Positions 1 through 8,298 of a stretch of 31,412 nucleotides of DNA are shown here, piece by piece. Position 1 is the stretch's first letter, and every line of letters begins with the position of its first letter. The position numbers and the translations under genes were made by a program. A model generated the notes under the pieces. It was not told the origin of the DNA, did no database searches, and saw nothing but the letters and a program-made list of their open reading frames with translations. This stretch comes from DALYDD01 sp031973395 (lineage in GTDB: Bacteria; Patescibacteriota; Minisyncoccia; Phycocordibacterales; CAIZLB01), in contig DALYDD010000014.1 of NCBI GenBank assembly GCA_031973395.1, forward strand, positions 1-31,412. The letters run 5' to 3'.

Positions 1-89
1 TAATAAGGCCTCGTTCTTTTGTGGGTTCCAGTCCCACACGTTTAAACCCAACCGTCGGTGTAAACCGGCACAACCCCACCTTGTTTTGC

Positions 90-533
90 ATGAAAAAACG
101 CACATCCCGTCCTTCCGGACCTTCCCGTCGTCGCCCTACATCTCGCCCTTCTGAATCCAACTCTGTCGCCGGGCCAGGTTTCGGATACTCATACGATGAC
201 CCGTCAGAGTCTCCGCTGAAATATCTTGCCGTAATAGACTTTGCCGGGCTCAGGCTCAACCCTGAGATCTCAATCGAGATTCTGAAAGCAGCATACGCGA
301 TCCTTGGGAACAGAAGCGGTCGCGGCAGTCGAAAGTTCAGGTGCAGTCTTGGTGAAGGTCGGGTCAGCACACAAGGAAAGTCTGGACGGCTCGAATCGCT
401 CAGCGGCATCACGTTCAACGTGGACATCGATACCGATGACGGCGCCGGACGGGCCACCATTCTGGTCGATGACCGGTACACTGCGGAGTTCAATGCTGGC
501 AAGCACACCCATCTCGTTGTGGTGCCGGAATAG
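90..533 (+). CDS. hypothetical protein, GC-rich orphan gene
   Basis: An open frame of 147 residues, start taken at the ATG at 90 (MKKRTSRPSGPSRRR). I do not recognise a family. The first 40 residues are basic and rich in Ser, Pro and Arg, so probably disordered. From about residue 45 the protein looks folded (LKYLAVIDFAGLRL, then a strand-rich part ending HTHLVVVPE). A strong hairpin terminator lies 42 bases after the stop, which supports a real transcribed gene. Base composition is clearly more GC-rich, with CGT/CGC arginine codons, than glyS next door, which hints at transfer or different selection. The frame stays open upstream to base 21, so the start is uncertain. An overlapping frame runs on into glyS but is not believed. 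Confidence 0.5.
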   Translation: MKKRTSRPSGPSRRRPTSRPSESNSVAGPGFGYSYDDPSESPLKYLAVIDFAGLRLNPEISIEILKAAYAILGNRSGRGSRKFRCSLGEGRVSTQGKSGRLESLSGITFNVDIDTDDGAGRATILVDDRYTAEFNAGKHTHLVVVPE

Positions 534-575
534 CGTCGCCACCACACCATACAGCGTTTCCACGCTCTCAAACGC

Positions 576-620
576 AATGCCCGCCGGGGCCACAATCCTG
601 GCGGGCATTCCCATTTTTTG
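576..620 (+). terminator. rho-independent terminator
   Basis: A perfect 10-bp stem (AATGCCCGCC at 576-585 with GGCGGGCATT at 600-609) closes a 14-base loop. CCCA and six T follow. It ends the 90-533 gene and sits just before the glyS promoter. Confidence 0.8.
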
Positions 621-627
621 TTACTAT
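619..627 (+). promoter_or_regulatory. extended -10 promoter of glyS
   Basis: TGT followed by TACTAT (622-627), 12 bases before the glyS ATG. It would give a leader of only a few bases. No clear -35 is seen; the upstream terminator occupies that region. Confidence 0.4.
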
Positions 628-639
628 GGCTCTAAATAT

Positions 640-2016
640 ATGGAAAACATTATCGCGCTCTGCAAAAGAAAAGGTTTCATTTTTCCCGGTTCTGAAATTT
701 ACGGAGGTCTTTCTGGTACTTGGGATTATGGACCACTTGGTGTAGCTCTCAAAAATAATATAAAAAATCTCTGGTGGAAGCGTTTTGTGCTTGATCGAGA
801 TGATGTCTATGGTGTCGATGCTGCAATTTTAATGAATGCTAATGTCTGGAAGGCGAGTGGACATGTCGCAGGATTTTCTGATCCTTTGGTTGAAGATGTG
901 AAAACAGGCAAGCGTCATCGTGCTGATCATTTACTCGAAGAGGTGGGAATTGATGTAAAAGGTATGACCCCTGCCGCTATGGATGCTCTCATCAAAGAAA
1001 AAGGGATCAAAAGCCCGGATGGAAATGCGCTGGGTGATGTGCGCCAATTCAATATGATGTTCAAGACGCACATTGGCCCTCTTGCGGATGATGATTCCAT
1101 TTCATACCTCCGCCCAGAAACCGCGCAGGGTATTTTCGTAAACTTTAAAAACGTCCTCGACTCAATGCACCCAAAAATGCCATTTGGTATCGCTCAGATT
1201 GGTAAAGCTTTTCGAAATGAAATCGCCCCGCGAGATTTTATTTTCCGTGATCGCGAATTAGAGCAAATGGAAGTGGAATATTTTGTACGACCAGAAAATT
1301 GGCGAGCTGAGTTTGATACTTTGCTCGAGGAGCAAATCGCTTTTACAAAGGATCTCGGACTAAATCCGGCAAAAGTTCATAAGGTAGAAATTGCCGCAGA
1401 GGATCGCGCTCATTATTCAAGCCATAGTGTTGATATCGAATTTGACTATCCTTTTGGCCAAAAAGAATTATTCGGTTGTGCATATCGAACCGATTATGAC
1501 CTCAAAAAACATACAGAGCATTCGTCTGTAGATCTGAGCTATTTTGATGAAGAAACAAAAGAGCGATTCGTGCCGCATTGTATCGAACCGACATTCGGCG
1601 TCGAGCGCAGCATGCTTGCCGTTCTCTGTGATGCCTATACCGAAGACGAATTAGGGGGAGAGAAGCGTGTCTATATGAAATTCGCGCCAAAAATTGCACC
1701 TGTGCTTGCAGCCGTTTCTCCTTTGCTCAAAAACAAACCTGAGCTTGTGGAAAAAGCTCGCGCTATCCATGCAGAATTGAAAAAGAAATTCGGCCGCATC
1801 GCTTTTGACGATAATGGAAATATTGGTAAAAGATATCGCCGCCAGGACGAAATCGGTACACCGTTCTGTATCGTGATTGATTTCGATACTATCGAGGGTG
1901 GTTCGGATGGAAGCCTCAAAGATACCGTGACTGTTCGTTATCGAGACACGGGAGAGCAGGAGAGGTTGCCTGCGATTGATGTGGCAAATTGGCTTGAAAA
2001 GCAACTTGAGGAATAG
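640..2016 (+). CDS. glyS: glycyl-tRNA synthetase (single-chain, alpha2 type)
   Basis: Charges tRNA-Gly with glycine in the cytoplasm. At 458 residues it is the usual size for the homodimeric bacterial/archaeal-type enzyme, not the alpha2beta2 GlyQ/GlyS form. The N-terminus reads GFIFPGSEIYGGLSGTWDYGPLG (about 12-34), the family's opening signature. Class II motif 2 is FRNE at 191-194, followed by IAPRDFIFRDRELEQMEVEYF. Motif 3 is in EPTFGVERS, with Arg323. The last 95 or so residues form the anticodon-binding domain. The ATG at 640 is chosen because the family signature begins just after it; a longer frame upstream overlaps the terminator and the preceding gene. No Shine-Dalgarno is present. 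Confidence 0.95.
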   Translation: MENIIALCKRKGFIFPGSEIYGGLSGTWDYGPLGVALKNNIKNLWWKRFVLDRDDVYGVDAAILMNANVWKASGHVAGFSDPLVEDVKTGKRHRADHLLEEVGIDVKGMTPAAMDALIKEKGIKSPDGNALGDVRQFNMMFKTHIGPLADDDSISYLRPETAQGIFVNFKNVLDSMHPKMPFGIAQIGKAFRNEIAPRDFIFRDRELEQMEVEYFVRPENWRAEFDTLLEEQIAFTKDLGLNPAKVHKVEIAAEDRAHYSSHSVDIEFDYPFGQKELFGCAYRTDYDLKKHTEHSSVDLSYFDEETKERFVPHCIEPTFGVERSMLAVLCDAYTEDELGGEKRVYMKFAPKIAPVLAAVSPLLKNKPELVEKARAIHAELKKKFGRIAFDDNGNIGKRYRRQDEIGTPFCIVIDFDTIEGGSDGSLKDTVTVRYRDTGEQERLPAIDVANWLEKQLEE

Positions 2017-2019
2017 ATA

Positions 2020-2028
2020 TGCTACACT
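2020..2028 (+). promoter_or_regulatory. extended -10 promoter
   Basis: TGC then TACACT (2023-2028), just after the glyS stop. It predicts a leader of about 30 bases for the secreted protein at 2065. Nearly the same string (TATGCTACA) precedes the gene at 24707. Confidence 0.45.
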
Positions 2029-2064
2029 TTTAAGCATATAAAAGGGATCAATTAATTCATATAT

Positions 2065-3630
2065 ATGATACAAACAAAGCTCAAACAGGGTCTTATTATT
2101 GTGGGGTGTTTTGCACTAGTGGCACTTTCTTTTCCATCCGCAGCGCATGCTGGGGCAAATGAAACTAAAGTCATGGGTTTGATTATGTCTGAACTTCAGG
2201 GGGCTAATACAAATGTTGCTCAGGATTCGGATGTGAATTTCTCTGTATCATATTCAGGATCAAATAAAGAAAATACCGTAGTAAAGAAGTCATTGGGTGC
2301 CAATCTCTGGACTACACTCAAGAGCCAATATAGACCAGCGCAGCAAATCGTTTCAATGAACGGCAATATTATTGTATCGGGTTCGAGCAACGGTTTTACT
2401 TTCTCTAAAAGCTTGCCGTTCAATATCATATTAGAAAAAGATACATATCTATATATTTTCATAAATCAGCAGTATGTTGATTTGGCTCAACTTGGTGGCT
2501 CACATGAGTTGGATCAGTATGCCAATAAATGGATTCGAGGAGATCTCACTTCTCTCAAGTCACAGCGAAATGCTAATAAAAAAGGTTTGTCAGCATATAT
2601 TTCTGGAGATATAGAGCGCCTTTGGTCTAATCCAAATTGGTTCACTGCTAAGCTCAAATCTAAGACAGCTGCAGGCAATGTCTATGAAGTGAAGCTCGTA
2701 CCAGGAACTATCATTCAGAACTTGAAGGCGACAGAGAAATCCCTTGGTCTAAAACCAAGTTCTGATCCGAAAGGGGACGAGGCGGCTATTAATAAAATTG
2801 CCAAAGATCTCAAGCTTACAATCACAGAAAAGAATAATAAGATCATTGGCACAAATCTCTCATTCACCGCATCAAACACAGACACAGAAACAAAAACTGT
2901 ATATGGTGTGAAGACTGCGTATACAAAAACCGATACGGTTAGTGTGCTATTCAATGATAAGACAACATACCTCACTCAAGCCTCGCCTATAATCGGTGTA
3001 CCTGTACAGTATGTGGATGTAGTTCTCTATGATGTTTTGGAAAAGGTTTTCAATCCTGCGCCAAAAACGAATACAAATGTTCAGACAAATACACAGAATA
3101 ATAATCAAGTGCCAGTAACCGGAGGATCTCTCATCAATTCAGCTGCAGAATTAGACCGACTTGGTTTCTCCTATTCAATACCCTCTGGATATACACTCAC
3201 ACAAGAAGGCTCATCACTAGATGCCAATCTTAACTTGCTCGGAAACGGGAGTGTAGAATTCGATGATTATCTTAATCGATTGAATGTGTACATTTACTCA
3301 GATACAGATGTTAATAGCACTATTCAAAAATCAATTAATGAGACTGAGGCGCTCAAAGCTTTTACAGCTTTGTTTAGCAGAGATGAGAAGGTTTCAAAGG
3401 TCTATTTCCGAACCTATAATGGAAATTCATATGTGATGGCAGAGACATACCTTCCGGCACGTAGCTCAAGTGATTATCGTGAATACCGACTCGATACTGT
3501 CCGGGCGTATATGCTAAAGAACGGCTTGGTATATGAAATTACCCTCTCAGACGATTTCGCAAGCTTTGGCCGCAATAAGGACATGATTGGTCCGTTTCTA
3601 GGCTCGGTTCGAATCGGGAATACGAAATAA
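2065..3630 (+). CDS. secreted protein of unknown function
   Basis: 521 residues with a clear Sec signal peptide: basic start (MIQTKLKQG), hydrophobic core, cleavage likely after AHA at about residue 29. No transmembrane segment follows, so it is probably released or held at the surface. The middle is Ser/Thr/Asn-rich with beta-type spacing. A low-complexity linker (TNTNVQTNTQNNNQ, around 340-355) separates a C-terminal domain of about 160 residues that opens with FSYSIPSGY and ends FLGSVRIG. That frame resembles PsbP/DUF1795-like folds, but this is only a similarity by eye. It has its own promoter after glyS and is followed closely by a transporter gene. No catalytic motif is visible. Confidence 0.75.
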   Translation: MIQTKLKQGLIIVGCFALVALSFPSAAHAGANETKVMGLIMSELQGANTNVAQDSDVNFSVSYSGSNKENTVVKKSLGANLWTTLKSQYRPAQQIVSMNGNIIVSGSSNGFTFSKSLPFNIILEKDTYLYIFINQQYVDLAQLGGSHELDQYANKWIRGDLTSLKSQRNANKKGLSAYISGDIERLWSNPNWFTAKLKSKTAAGNVYEVKLVPGTIIQNLKATEKSLGLKPSSDPKGDEAAINKIAKDLKLTITEKNNKIIGTNLSFTASNTDTETKTVYGVKTAYTKTDTVSVLFNDKTTYLTQASPIIGVPVQYVDVVLYDVLEKVFNPAPKTNTNVQTNTQNNNQVPVTGGSLINSAAELDRLGFSYSIPSGYTLTQEGSSLDANLNLLGNGSVEFDDYLNRLNVYIYSDTDVNSTIQKSINETEALKAFTALFSRDEKVSKVYFRTYNGNSYVMAETYLPARSSSDYREYRLDTVRAYMLKNGLVYEITLSDDFASFGRNKDMIGPFLGSVRIGNTK

Positions 3631-3649
3631 ATATCCTCTATTCCAAGGC

Positions 3650-3655
3650 TATGAT
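3650..3655 (+). promoter_or_regulatory. possible -10 box for the AI-2E transporter gene
   Basis: TATGAT, 11 bases before the ATG at 3667. No TGN extension or good -35 box. Offered because the position matches other promoters in the window. Confidence 0.3.
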
Positions 3656-3666
3656 ATTCTTATGGC

Positions 3667-4740
3667 ATGGACGCCCATAGGGAACATGAGCCAAGATTGT
3701 TAAATATTAGCTTCACTGCTCTTTTCAAGATCGGTATTTTTGCTCTTGGTGCACTTCTGCTTTTCAAATTAAGTGGATTATTGCTCACGGTTTTATCTGC
3801 CGTCGTTCTCGCATCGGTTCTCGAACCTGGTACGCGATGGTTTGTAAAAAGAAAGATTCCTCGCGCTATTTCGGCGATCATCATGTATACGCTTCTCATT
3901 CTCATCATTGCGGGATTATTTTATTTTGTTTTTCCACCGCTTTTTACTGAAACTGTTTCAGCGATGCAGAGTTTGCCGCGTAACATTCAAACTGCAGATA
4001 TTTTGGGGGGTACTCATAATGGTGCATTCAAGGGTGCAAGTCTCATCTTTCCAGAATTACCGACTACGATTTCGGTTGGTGATTTGATCGCTCGGGCAAC
4101 AGAGGCTCTGACTAGTTTTTCTGGGGGTGTAATCAATACGGTTACTGGATTCTTCGGCGGCGTCATCAGCCTAGTTTTAATTTTTGTCATTTCATTTTAT
4201 TTATCGGTTCGAGAAGATGGGGTGGGGGAATTCTTGGCCATCATTACCCCTGTCAAACATGAAGCATATATAAAGAGCTTGTGGCGTCGTTCACAAAATA
4301 AAATTGGTAAATGGATGCAAGGGCAATTATTGCTGGCGGTCATAGTCGGCTTACTCACATATCTCGCATTGCTGGTGCTTGGTGTAAAGCATGCGCTACT
4401 CTTGGCATTTGTCGCTGGGGTATTTGAACTCATCCCAGTCATCGGTCTTACTTTGTCTGTGATCCCTGCATTCTTTCTTGCCACACTGGACGGAGGGTTT
4501 GGTCTCGGACTCATCGTCGTTGCGGCGTATATCATCATCCAGCAGATTGAGGCACACTTCATTTATCCATTGGTGGTAAAGAAGGTTGTCGGCGTACCGC
4601 CGCTCCTGGTCATCATCGCCTTGGTTGCCGGTGCCGAGCTTGCTGGATTCCTTGGTATCTTGCTTTCTGTGCCGATTGCTGTGGCCCTTGTCGAATTCAT
4701 GGATGATGTCGACAGGCGAAGGAAGTTTGTGAGTGAGTAG
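3667..4740 (+). CDS. AI-2E family transporter (PerM/YdiK-like)
   Basis: A 357-residue inner-membrane protein with the layout of the AI-2E/PerM family: paired helices at about 14-50, a third at 65-85, a hydrophilic stretch, then a long helical C-terminal half. Family-typical strings are SFYLSVREDGVG, GQLLLAVIVGLLTYLAL, FELIPVIGLTLSVIPAF, IEAHFIYPLVVKKVVGVPPLLVI and LLSVPIAVALVEF. Length is typical. Members export small molecules or exchange ions (autoinducer-2, or Na+/H+ in some bacteria), but the substrate cannot be read from sequence. The start is the ATG at 3667; another ATG at 3662 is out of frame. It lies 36 bases after the secreted protein. Confidence 0.88.
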   Translation: MDAHREHEPRLLNISFTALFKIGIFALGALLLFKLSGLLLTVLSAVVLASVLEPGTRWFVKRKIPRAISAIIMYTLLILIIAGLFYFVFPPLFTETVSAMQSLPRNIQTADILGGTHNGAFKGASLIFPELPTTISVGDLIARATEALTSFSGGVINTVTGFFGGVISLVLIFVISFYLSVREDGVGEFLAIITPVKHEAYIKSLWRRSQNKIGKWMQGQLLLAVIVGLLTYLALLVLGVKHALLLAFVAGVFELIPVIGLTLSVIPAFFLATLDGGFGLGLIVVAAYIIIQQIEAHFIYPLVVKKVVGVPPLLVIIALVAGAELAGFLGILLSVPIAVALVEFMDDVDRRRKFVSE

Positions 4741-4791
4741 GTCTGGCCACTCCGATTTTTTCGGTAGCTTTCTCAAATCGGCGTTTTAATA

Positions 4792-4797
4792 TACAAT
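4792..4797 (+). promoter_or_regulatory. -10 box of metG
   Basis: TACAAT within TATACAAT (4790-4797), 11 bases before the metG ATG. No convincing -35. A weak hairpin (4752-4758 with 4775-4781) lies upstream. Confidence 0.35.
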
Positions 4798-4808
4798 CTC
4801 GAATACAT

Positions 4809-6251
4809 ATGTCTGAAAAAGCCTTCTATATCACAACCACTCTCCCTTATGTAAATGCCGATCCGCATATTGGTTTTGCACTGGAAATTATCCAAGCAGA
4901 TGCCTTGGCACGATATCATTCATTGAAGGGAGAAAAGGTTTTTTTCAATACAGGAACCGATGAGCATGGAAGCAAAATTTACGATAAAGCCAAATCAGAA
5001 GGCAGAGAGGTACAGGAATATGTCGATTTTTATGCTGAGAGAGTAAAAGGTCTGGTAAAGACACTCAATCTCCTCGACGGCATCCATTTTATCCGCACCA
5101 GCGAGCCGCGCCATATCCAAGCAGCACAGAAGTTTTGGAATCTCTGTTTTGAGAAAGGAGATATCTACAAGAAGACGTACCAAGCCAAGTATTGCGTCGG
5201 ATGCGAATTACAGAAAACGGATTCTGAATTAGATGAAAAAGGGGAATGCCCAATCCACCCTGGCCAGCCGCTCCAATTGATTGACGAAGAAAACTATTTT
5301 TTCAAGTATTCGAATTACGGTAAGCCTTTATTGGAATTTTTCGCATCACATCCAGATTTCATCGTTCCAGATTTTAAATATAATGAGATAAAGAAATTCG
5401 TCGAGGGAGGACTCGAAGATTTCAGCATTTCGCGCCTCAAAGAAAAAATGCCATGGGGTATCCCAGTTCCTGGAGATGAAGATCATGTGATGTACGTTTG
5501 GTTTGATGCTTTGGTTAACTATATTTCGACACTGGGTTGGGGGAGCGATAATTCGGCAGATTTTGAGGCTTTCTGGCCGGGGGTTCAGATGGCTGGCAAA
5601 GACCAAGTCCGCATGCAGGCGGGTATGTGGCAAGCCATGCTCATGTCTGCAGGTATTGCCAATACCAAGCAGATCTTTTTCCATGGTTTTTTGAATATCA
5701 ATGGACAAAAGATTTCTAAGTCTGTCGGCAATGTCGTGCACCCACAAACTGTAGTGGATGAATATGGCACAGACGCCTTGCGATATTATTTGCTCCGCGA
5801 AGTTCATCCCTACGAAGACGGTGACTATACCGATGAAAAATTCAAGGAAGCTTATAATGCAGGCCTGGCTAACGGTATTGGTAATCTCACAAGCAGAATT
5901 TTGAAGATGGCGATTTCTTACGAGGTTTCTTTCGAGGGCGTGGTCACGAATCGATTCGATGTATTAGACCTTCTGGAGGCACCTCTCGCCAAATATCATT
6001 TCTCTGAAGCGATGGATATTCTCTGGAAAAAAATTGCAGAGATGGATCTCTTTGTTCAAGAAAAAGAACCATTCAAGAAGATAAAAACCGACCCAGGAGC
6101 CGCAAAAGCTGATATCGCATACCTATTAAATGAACTGTATAAGGTCGCTTTTGCTCTCCGGGTATTCCTGCCTGAGACAGCGGAAAAGATCATTGGTCTA
6201 TTGACTGATGAGAAGTTTCCTACAGAACCTCTTTTTGCAAGAAAGGATTAA
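4809..6251 (+). CDS. metG: methionyl-tRNA synthetase
   Basis: Class I synthetase that activates methionine and loads it on initiator and elongator tRNA-Met. The 480 residues match the short form without the C-terminal dimerisation/tRNA-binding domain. HIGH is HIGF at 20-23 and KMSKS is KISKS at 301-305. The connective domain carries a metal-binding set Cys129, Cys132, Cys147 and His150 (CVGC then CPIH), so one zinc site of CCCH type. The WFDALVNYISTLGW block is also family-typical. No Shine-Dalgarno is present before the start. It ends in TAA with the promoter of the next gene directly behind it. Confidence 0.96.
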   Translation: MSEKAFYITTTLPYVNADPHIGFALEIIQADALARYHSLKGEKVFFNTGTDEHGSKIYDKAKSEGREVQEYVDFYAERVKGLVKTLNLLDGIHFIRTSEPRHIQAAQKFWNLCFEKGDIYKKTYQAKYCVGCELQKTDSELDEKGECPIHPGQPLQLIDEENYFFKYSNYGKPLLEFFASHPDFIVPDFKYNEIKKFVEGGLEDFSISRLKEKMPWGIPVPGDEDHVMYVWFDALVNYISTLGWGSDNSADFEAFWPGVQMAGKDQVRMQAGMWQAMLMSAGIANTKQIFFHGFLNINGQKISKSVGNVVHPQTVVDEYGTDALRYYLLREVHPYEDGDYTDEKFKEAYNAGLANGIGNLTSRILKMAISYEVSFEGVVTNRFDVLDLLEAPLAKYHFSEAMDILWKKIAEMDLFVQEKEPFKKIKTDPGAAKADIAYLLNELYKVAFALRVFLPETAEKIIGLLTDEKFPTEPLFARKD

Positions 6252-6252
6252 G

Positions 6253-6261
6253 TGATACAAT
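6253..6261 (+). promoter_or_regulatory. extended -10 promoter, leaderless start predicted
   Basis: TGA then TACAAT (6256-6261), with TTGCAA at 6235-6240 as a possible -35 (15-base spacing). The ATG is 8 bases after the box, so transcription should begin at or very near it. Confidence 0.5.
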
Positions 6262-6269
6262 TTAGTTAT

Positions 6270-6782
6270 ATGCGAGAGAGGATCAAGTTCACTATATTTT
6301 GCTGGTTACTTATCTTGATAGTAGGAAGTATGATGAGTGCTACTTTCAAGAATATATTTGGTACGTCCACGTGGTATTGTGAAGGGGCATTTAGTTTCTG
6401 CATGTCACTTCCTAAGAGCAATTTTATTATAGGTTCGGCAATCCTGGCGATATTCGCTCAGCTTATATTATTTTTTCTCTTTAAAAGTAAGCCAACCGAT
6501 ATTGTAAATAAATCTCGGATCATTGTTGCGGTATTAATTTTCGCGATATTACCCCTTGGTTATTATACAGTTGTGACTAATACCTCTGTTCCAACTAAAT
6601 GTAAACTTTATACAAACGGGGTTGATCAGAAGAGTCGAGATCGGTGTTTCACTGATTATGTTAGAGAAGTTGCGCCTCCCTATGATGAGGGTCTGAATAT
6701 TTGTCAGAATAAGGTTTCTACAGATTCCTGGAAAGAAACTTGCATGTGGAATTTGGAATATTATGCTCAAAAGCGAAATTAG
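6270..6782 (+). CDS. small membrane protein of unknown function
   Basis: 170 residues from the ATG at 6270 (MRERIKFTIFCWLL). An in-frame GTG at 6252 would add six residues but is part of the -10 box, so it is rejected. Three hydrophobic segments (about 8-25, 48-68 and 82-102) precede a soluble C-terminal part of about 65 residues with four cysteines (near CKLYTNG, DRCFTDY, NICQNK and ETCMWN). Those cysteines suggest two disulfides if that part faces outward, and the paired WxxxC spacing looks like a small extracytoplasmic domain. No family recognised. The gene sits between metG and tatD with its own promoter. Confidence 0.65.
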   Translation: MRERIKFTIFCWLLILIVGSMMSATFKNIFGTSTWYCEGAFSFCMSLPKSNFIIGSAILAIFAQLILFFLFKSKPTDIVNKSRIIVAVLIFAILPLGYYTVVTNTSVPTKCKLYTNGVDQKSRDRCFTDYVREVAPPYDEGLNICQNKVSTDSWKETCMWNLEYYAQKRN

Positions 6783-6803
6783 GTTGCGTAATATATTATA
6801 TCA

Positions 6804-7685
6804 ATGAAATACATTGACATTCACGCGCATATCAATTTCCCAGATTACGATGCTGATCGTGCAGAGGTAATTAAGCGTGCGGCAGAACTTGGGGTGGCTA
6901 TGATTAATATCGGCACCAGTGTTGAGTCGTCGAGAAATATTCTCGAAATCGCCGAAATTTATAAAGGCATTCATCCGCATATTTACGCAATCCCTGGCAT
7001 TCATCCGTCACGTGTGACTGAATACTACGAGACATTAAACTCTGATTCTGCAACAGCGTCAGAAAACATTTTTGAAAAGATTTCAATAAAAATAGACGAA
7101 GATCTGAAGATGCTCGATGAATTGGCCGGAAAACCAAAAGTTGTGGGAATAGGGGAATGTGGCATTGATATATTTCGCGTCGCGGCAGAACTTAAGGCCC
7201 CAATCCTCGAACTTCAGAAAAAACTTTTTATCGGCCAGATAGAAATTGCCCGGAAGCATAATATTCCACTCATGATTCATGCTCGCGAATCATATTCAGA
7301 AATTTTATCTATATTTGATGAGAATTTCATCTCCAAAGGTTTAGAGTTGCGGGGAAATGTCCACTTCTTTGCGGGAACCCAAGAGGAAGCAAAGGCATTT
7401 CTGGATAGAGGTTTTACTGTATCTTTTACGGGCGTCATTACATTCGCAGATTCATATGCGGAGGTTGTTCGCTCTGTCCCAACCGACAGGATAATGTCCG
7501 AAACAGACTGCCCATTTGTCACTCCGGTGCCATATAGGGGCAAACGCAATGAACCTGCCTATGTTATCGAAGTCGTCAAGAAACTGGCTGAAATCAAGGA
7601 AATGGAGCCTGAAACCATGGCAAATATACTTATTTCGAACGCTGAACGGGTTTTTAGCCTTAATTTAAAGGCTGGTTTGGAATAG
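6804..7685 (+). CDS. tatD: TatD family metal-dependent hydrolase
   Basis: A TIM-barrel nuclease of the amidohydrolase superfamily; E. coli homologues TatD and YcfH are 3'-5' DNases. All metal ligands of the family are present: DIHAH at 5-9 (His7, His9), GIGECGID at 115-122 (Glu118), MIHARE with His159, NVHFFAG with His187, and ETD with Asp235 followed by PFVTPVPYRGKRNEP. The 293 residues are slightly longer than the usual 260-265 because of an acidic insert at about 74-100. The start ATG is preceded by TATATT six bases upstream, which again suggests a leaderless message. In many bacteria tatD follows metG; here one small gene separates them. Exact substrate unknown. Confidence 0.9.
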   Translation: MKYIDIHAHINFPDYDADRAEVIKRAAELGVAMINIGTSVESSRNILEIAEIYKGIHPHIYAIPGIHPSRVTEYYETLNSDSATASENIFEKISIKIDEDLKMLDELAGKPKVVGIGECGIDIFRVAAELKAPILELQKKLFIGQIEIARKHNIPLMIHARESYSEILSIFDENFISKGLELRGNVHFFAGTQEEAKAFLDRGFTVSFTGVITFADSYAEVVRSVPTDRIMSETDCPFVTPVPYRGKRNEPAYVIEVVKKLAEIKEMEPETMANILISNAERVFSLNLKAGLE

Positions 7686-7691
7686 GAAGAT

Positions 7692-7720
7692 TTGCGCTTA
7701 GGGCAATCCTGTGGTAGCCT
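7692..7720 (+). promoter_or_regulatory. promoter of rpsF-ssb-rpsR
   Basis: TTGCGC (7692-7697), 17 bases, then TGG-TAGCCT (box 7715-7720). The rpsF ATG is 7 bases after the box, predicting a leaderless or nearly leaderless mRNA. Confidence 0.5.
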
Positions 7721-7727
7721 AAGGGCC

Positions 7728-8276
7728 ATGACTACGGAACATAACAGAGATTTAGAACGAGAAGAACGGCTCAAAGTATATGAGCTCGGATTTCATTTCG
7801 TGCCTACTCTTTCGGAAGACGATGTAACTGTAAAGTTTTCTGAGCTCAAATCATTTGTTGAAAAGCTCGGGGGCGAGTTCATCTCTGAGGATGCGCCGAA
7901 GCCAATCGATCTAGCTTATGACATTTCAAAAACTGTCAAAGCTCAGAAGAAATGGTATAAAAATGCCTATTTCGGATGGATCAAGTTCACTCTTGAACCA
8001 GAAGGAATTGCCGCATTGGAAAAGGAGATCAAGCTCTTTGAGCCTATGCTCCGATATATGCTCATTTCAACTGTACGTGAAAATACAGTGATTGGCGGCG
8101 GATTGCGTGACCGAAATAGTAGAAACGATCGGGAATCAGATGCCGATGCTGAAACCGTTCTCTCACCTGAATCAGCAAATGAATCAATGGGCGCTCCAAA
8201 AGGAGATACAGCTTTACCTCTAGAAACTACTGAAGCACCTGCAGAAACTGCCGATGCCGAAGAAGTGGTAGAATAA
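7728..8276 (+). CDS. rpsF: ribosomal protein bS6
   Basis: Small-subunit protein that pairs with bS18 on the platform. The S6 fold covers about residues 15-125 (YELGFHFVPTLSEDD, then a KWYKNAYFGWIKF strand pair and LEPMLRYMLIST-type helix/strand ending). The total of 182 residues is much longer than the usual 95-135: a C-terminal tail of about 55 residues is rich in Glu, Ala, Asp and Thr and looks disordered. The start is the ATG at 7728; upstream in-frame TTG lies in the -35 box. It leads a cluster with ssb (22 bases later) and rpsR, the standard bS6-SSB-bS18 order. Confidence 0.88.
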   Translation: MTTEHNRDLEREERLKVYELGFHFVPTLSEDDVTVKFSELKSFVEKLGGEFISEDAPKPIDLAYDISKTVKAQKKWYKNAYFGWIKFTLEPEGIAALEKEIKLFEPMLRYMLISTVRENTVIGGGLRDRNSRNDRESDADAETVLSPESANESMGAPKGDTALPLETTEAPAETADAEEVVE

Positions 8277-8298
8277 GTAAAAGCTAAAAAATTATCAT

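Noticed and set aside
21..37. T-arm-like sequence GTGGGTTCCAGTCCCAC near the window start
   Set aside because: Stem and 7-base loop fit a tRNA T-arm, but position 57 is not a purine and the flanking bases do not give a matching acceptor. The rest would lie outside the window.
4752..4781. Hairpin CCGATTT/AAATCGG before metG as a terminator
   Set aside because: Only 7 bp with a 16-base loop and CGTTTT after it; too weak to call.
6252..6269. GTG at 6252 as the start of the small membrane protein
   Set aside because: These bases form the TGA-TACAAT promoter box; the ATG at 6270 is the better start.
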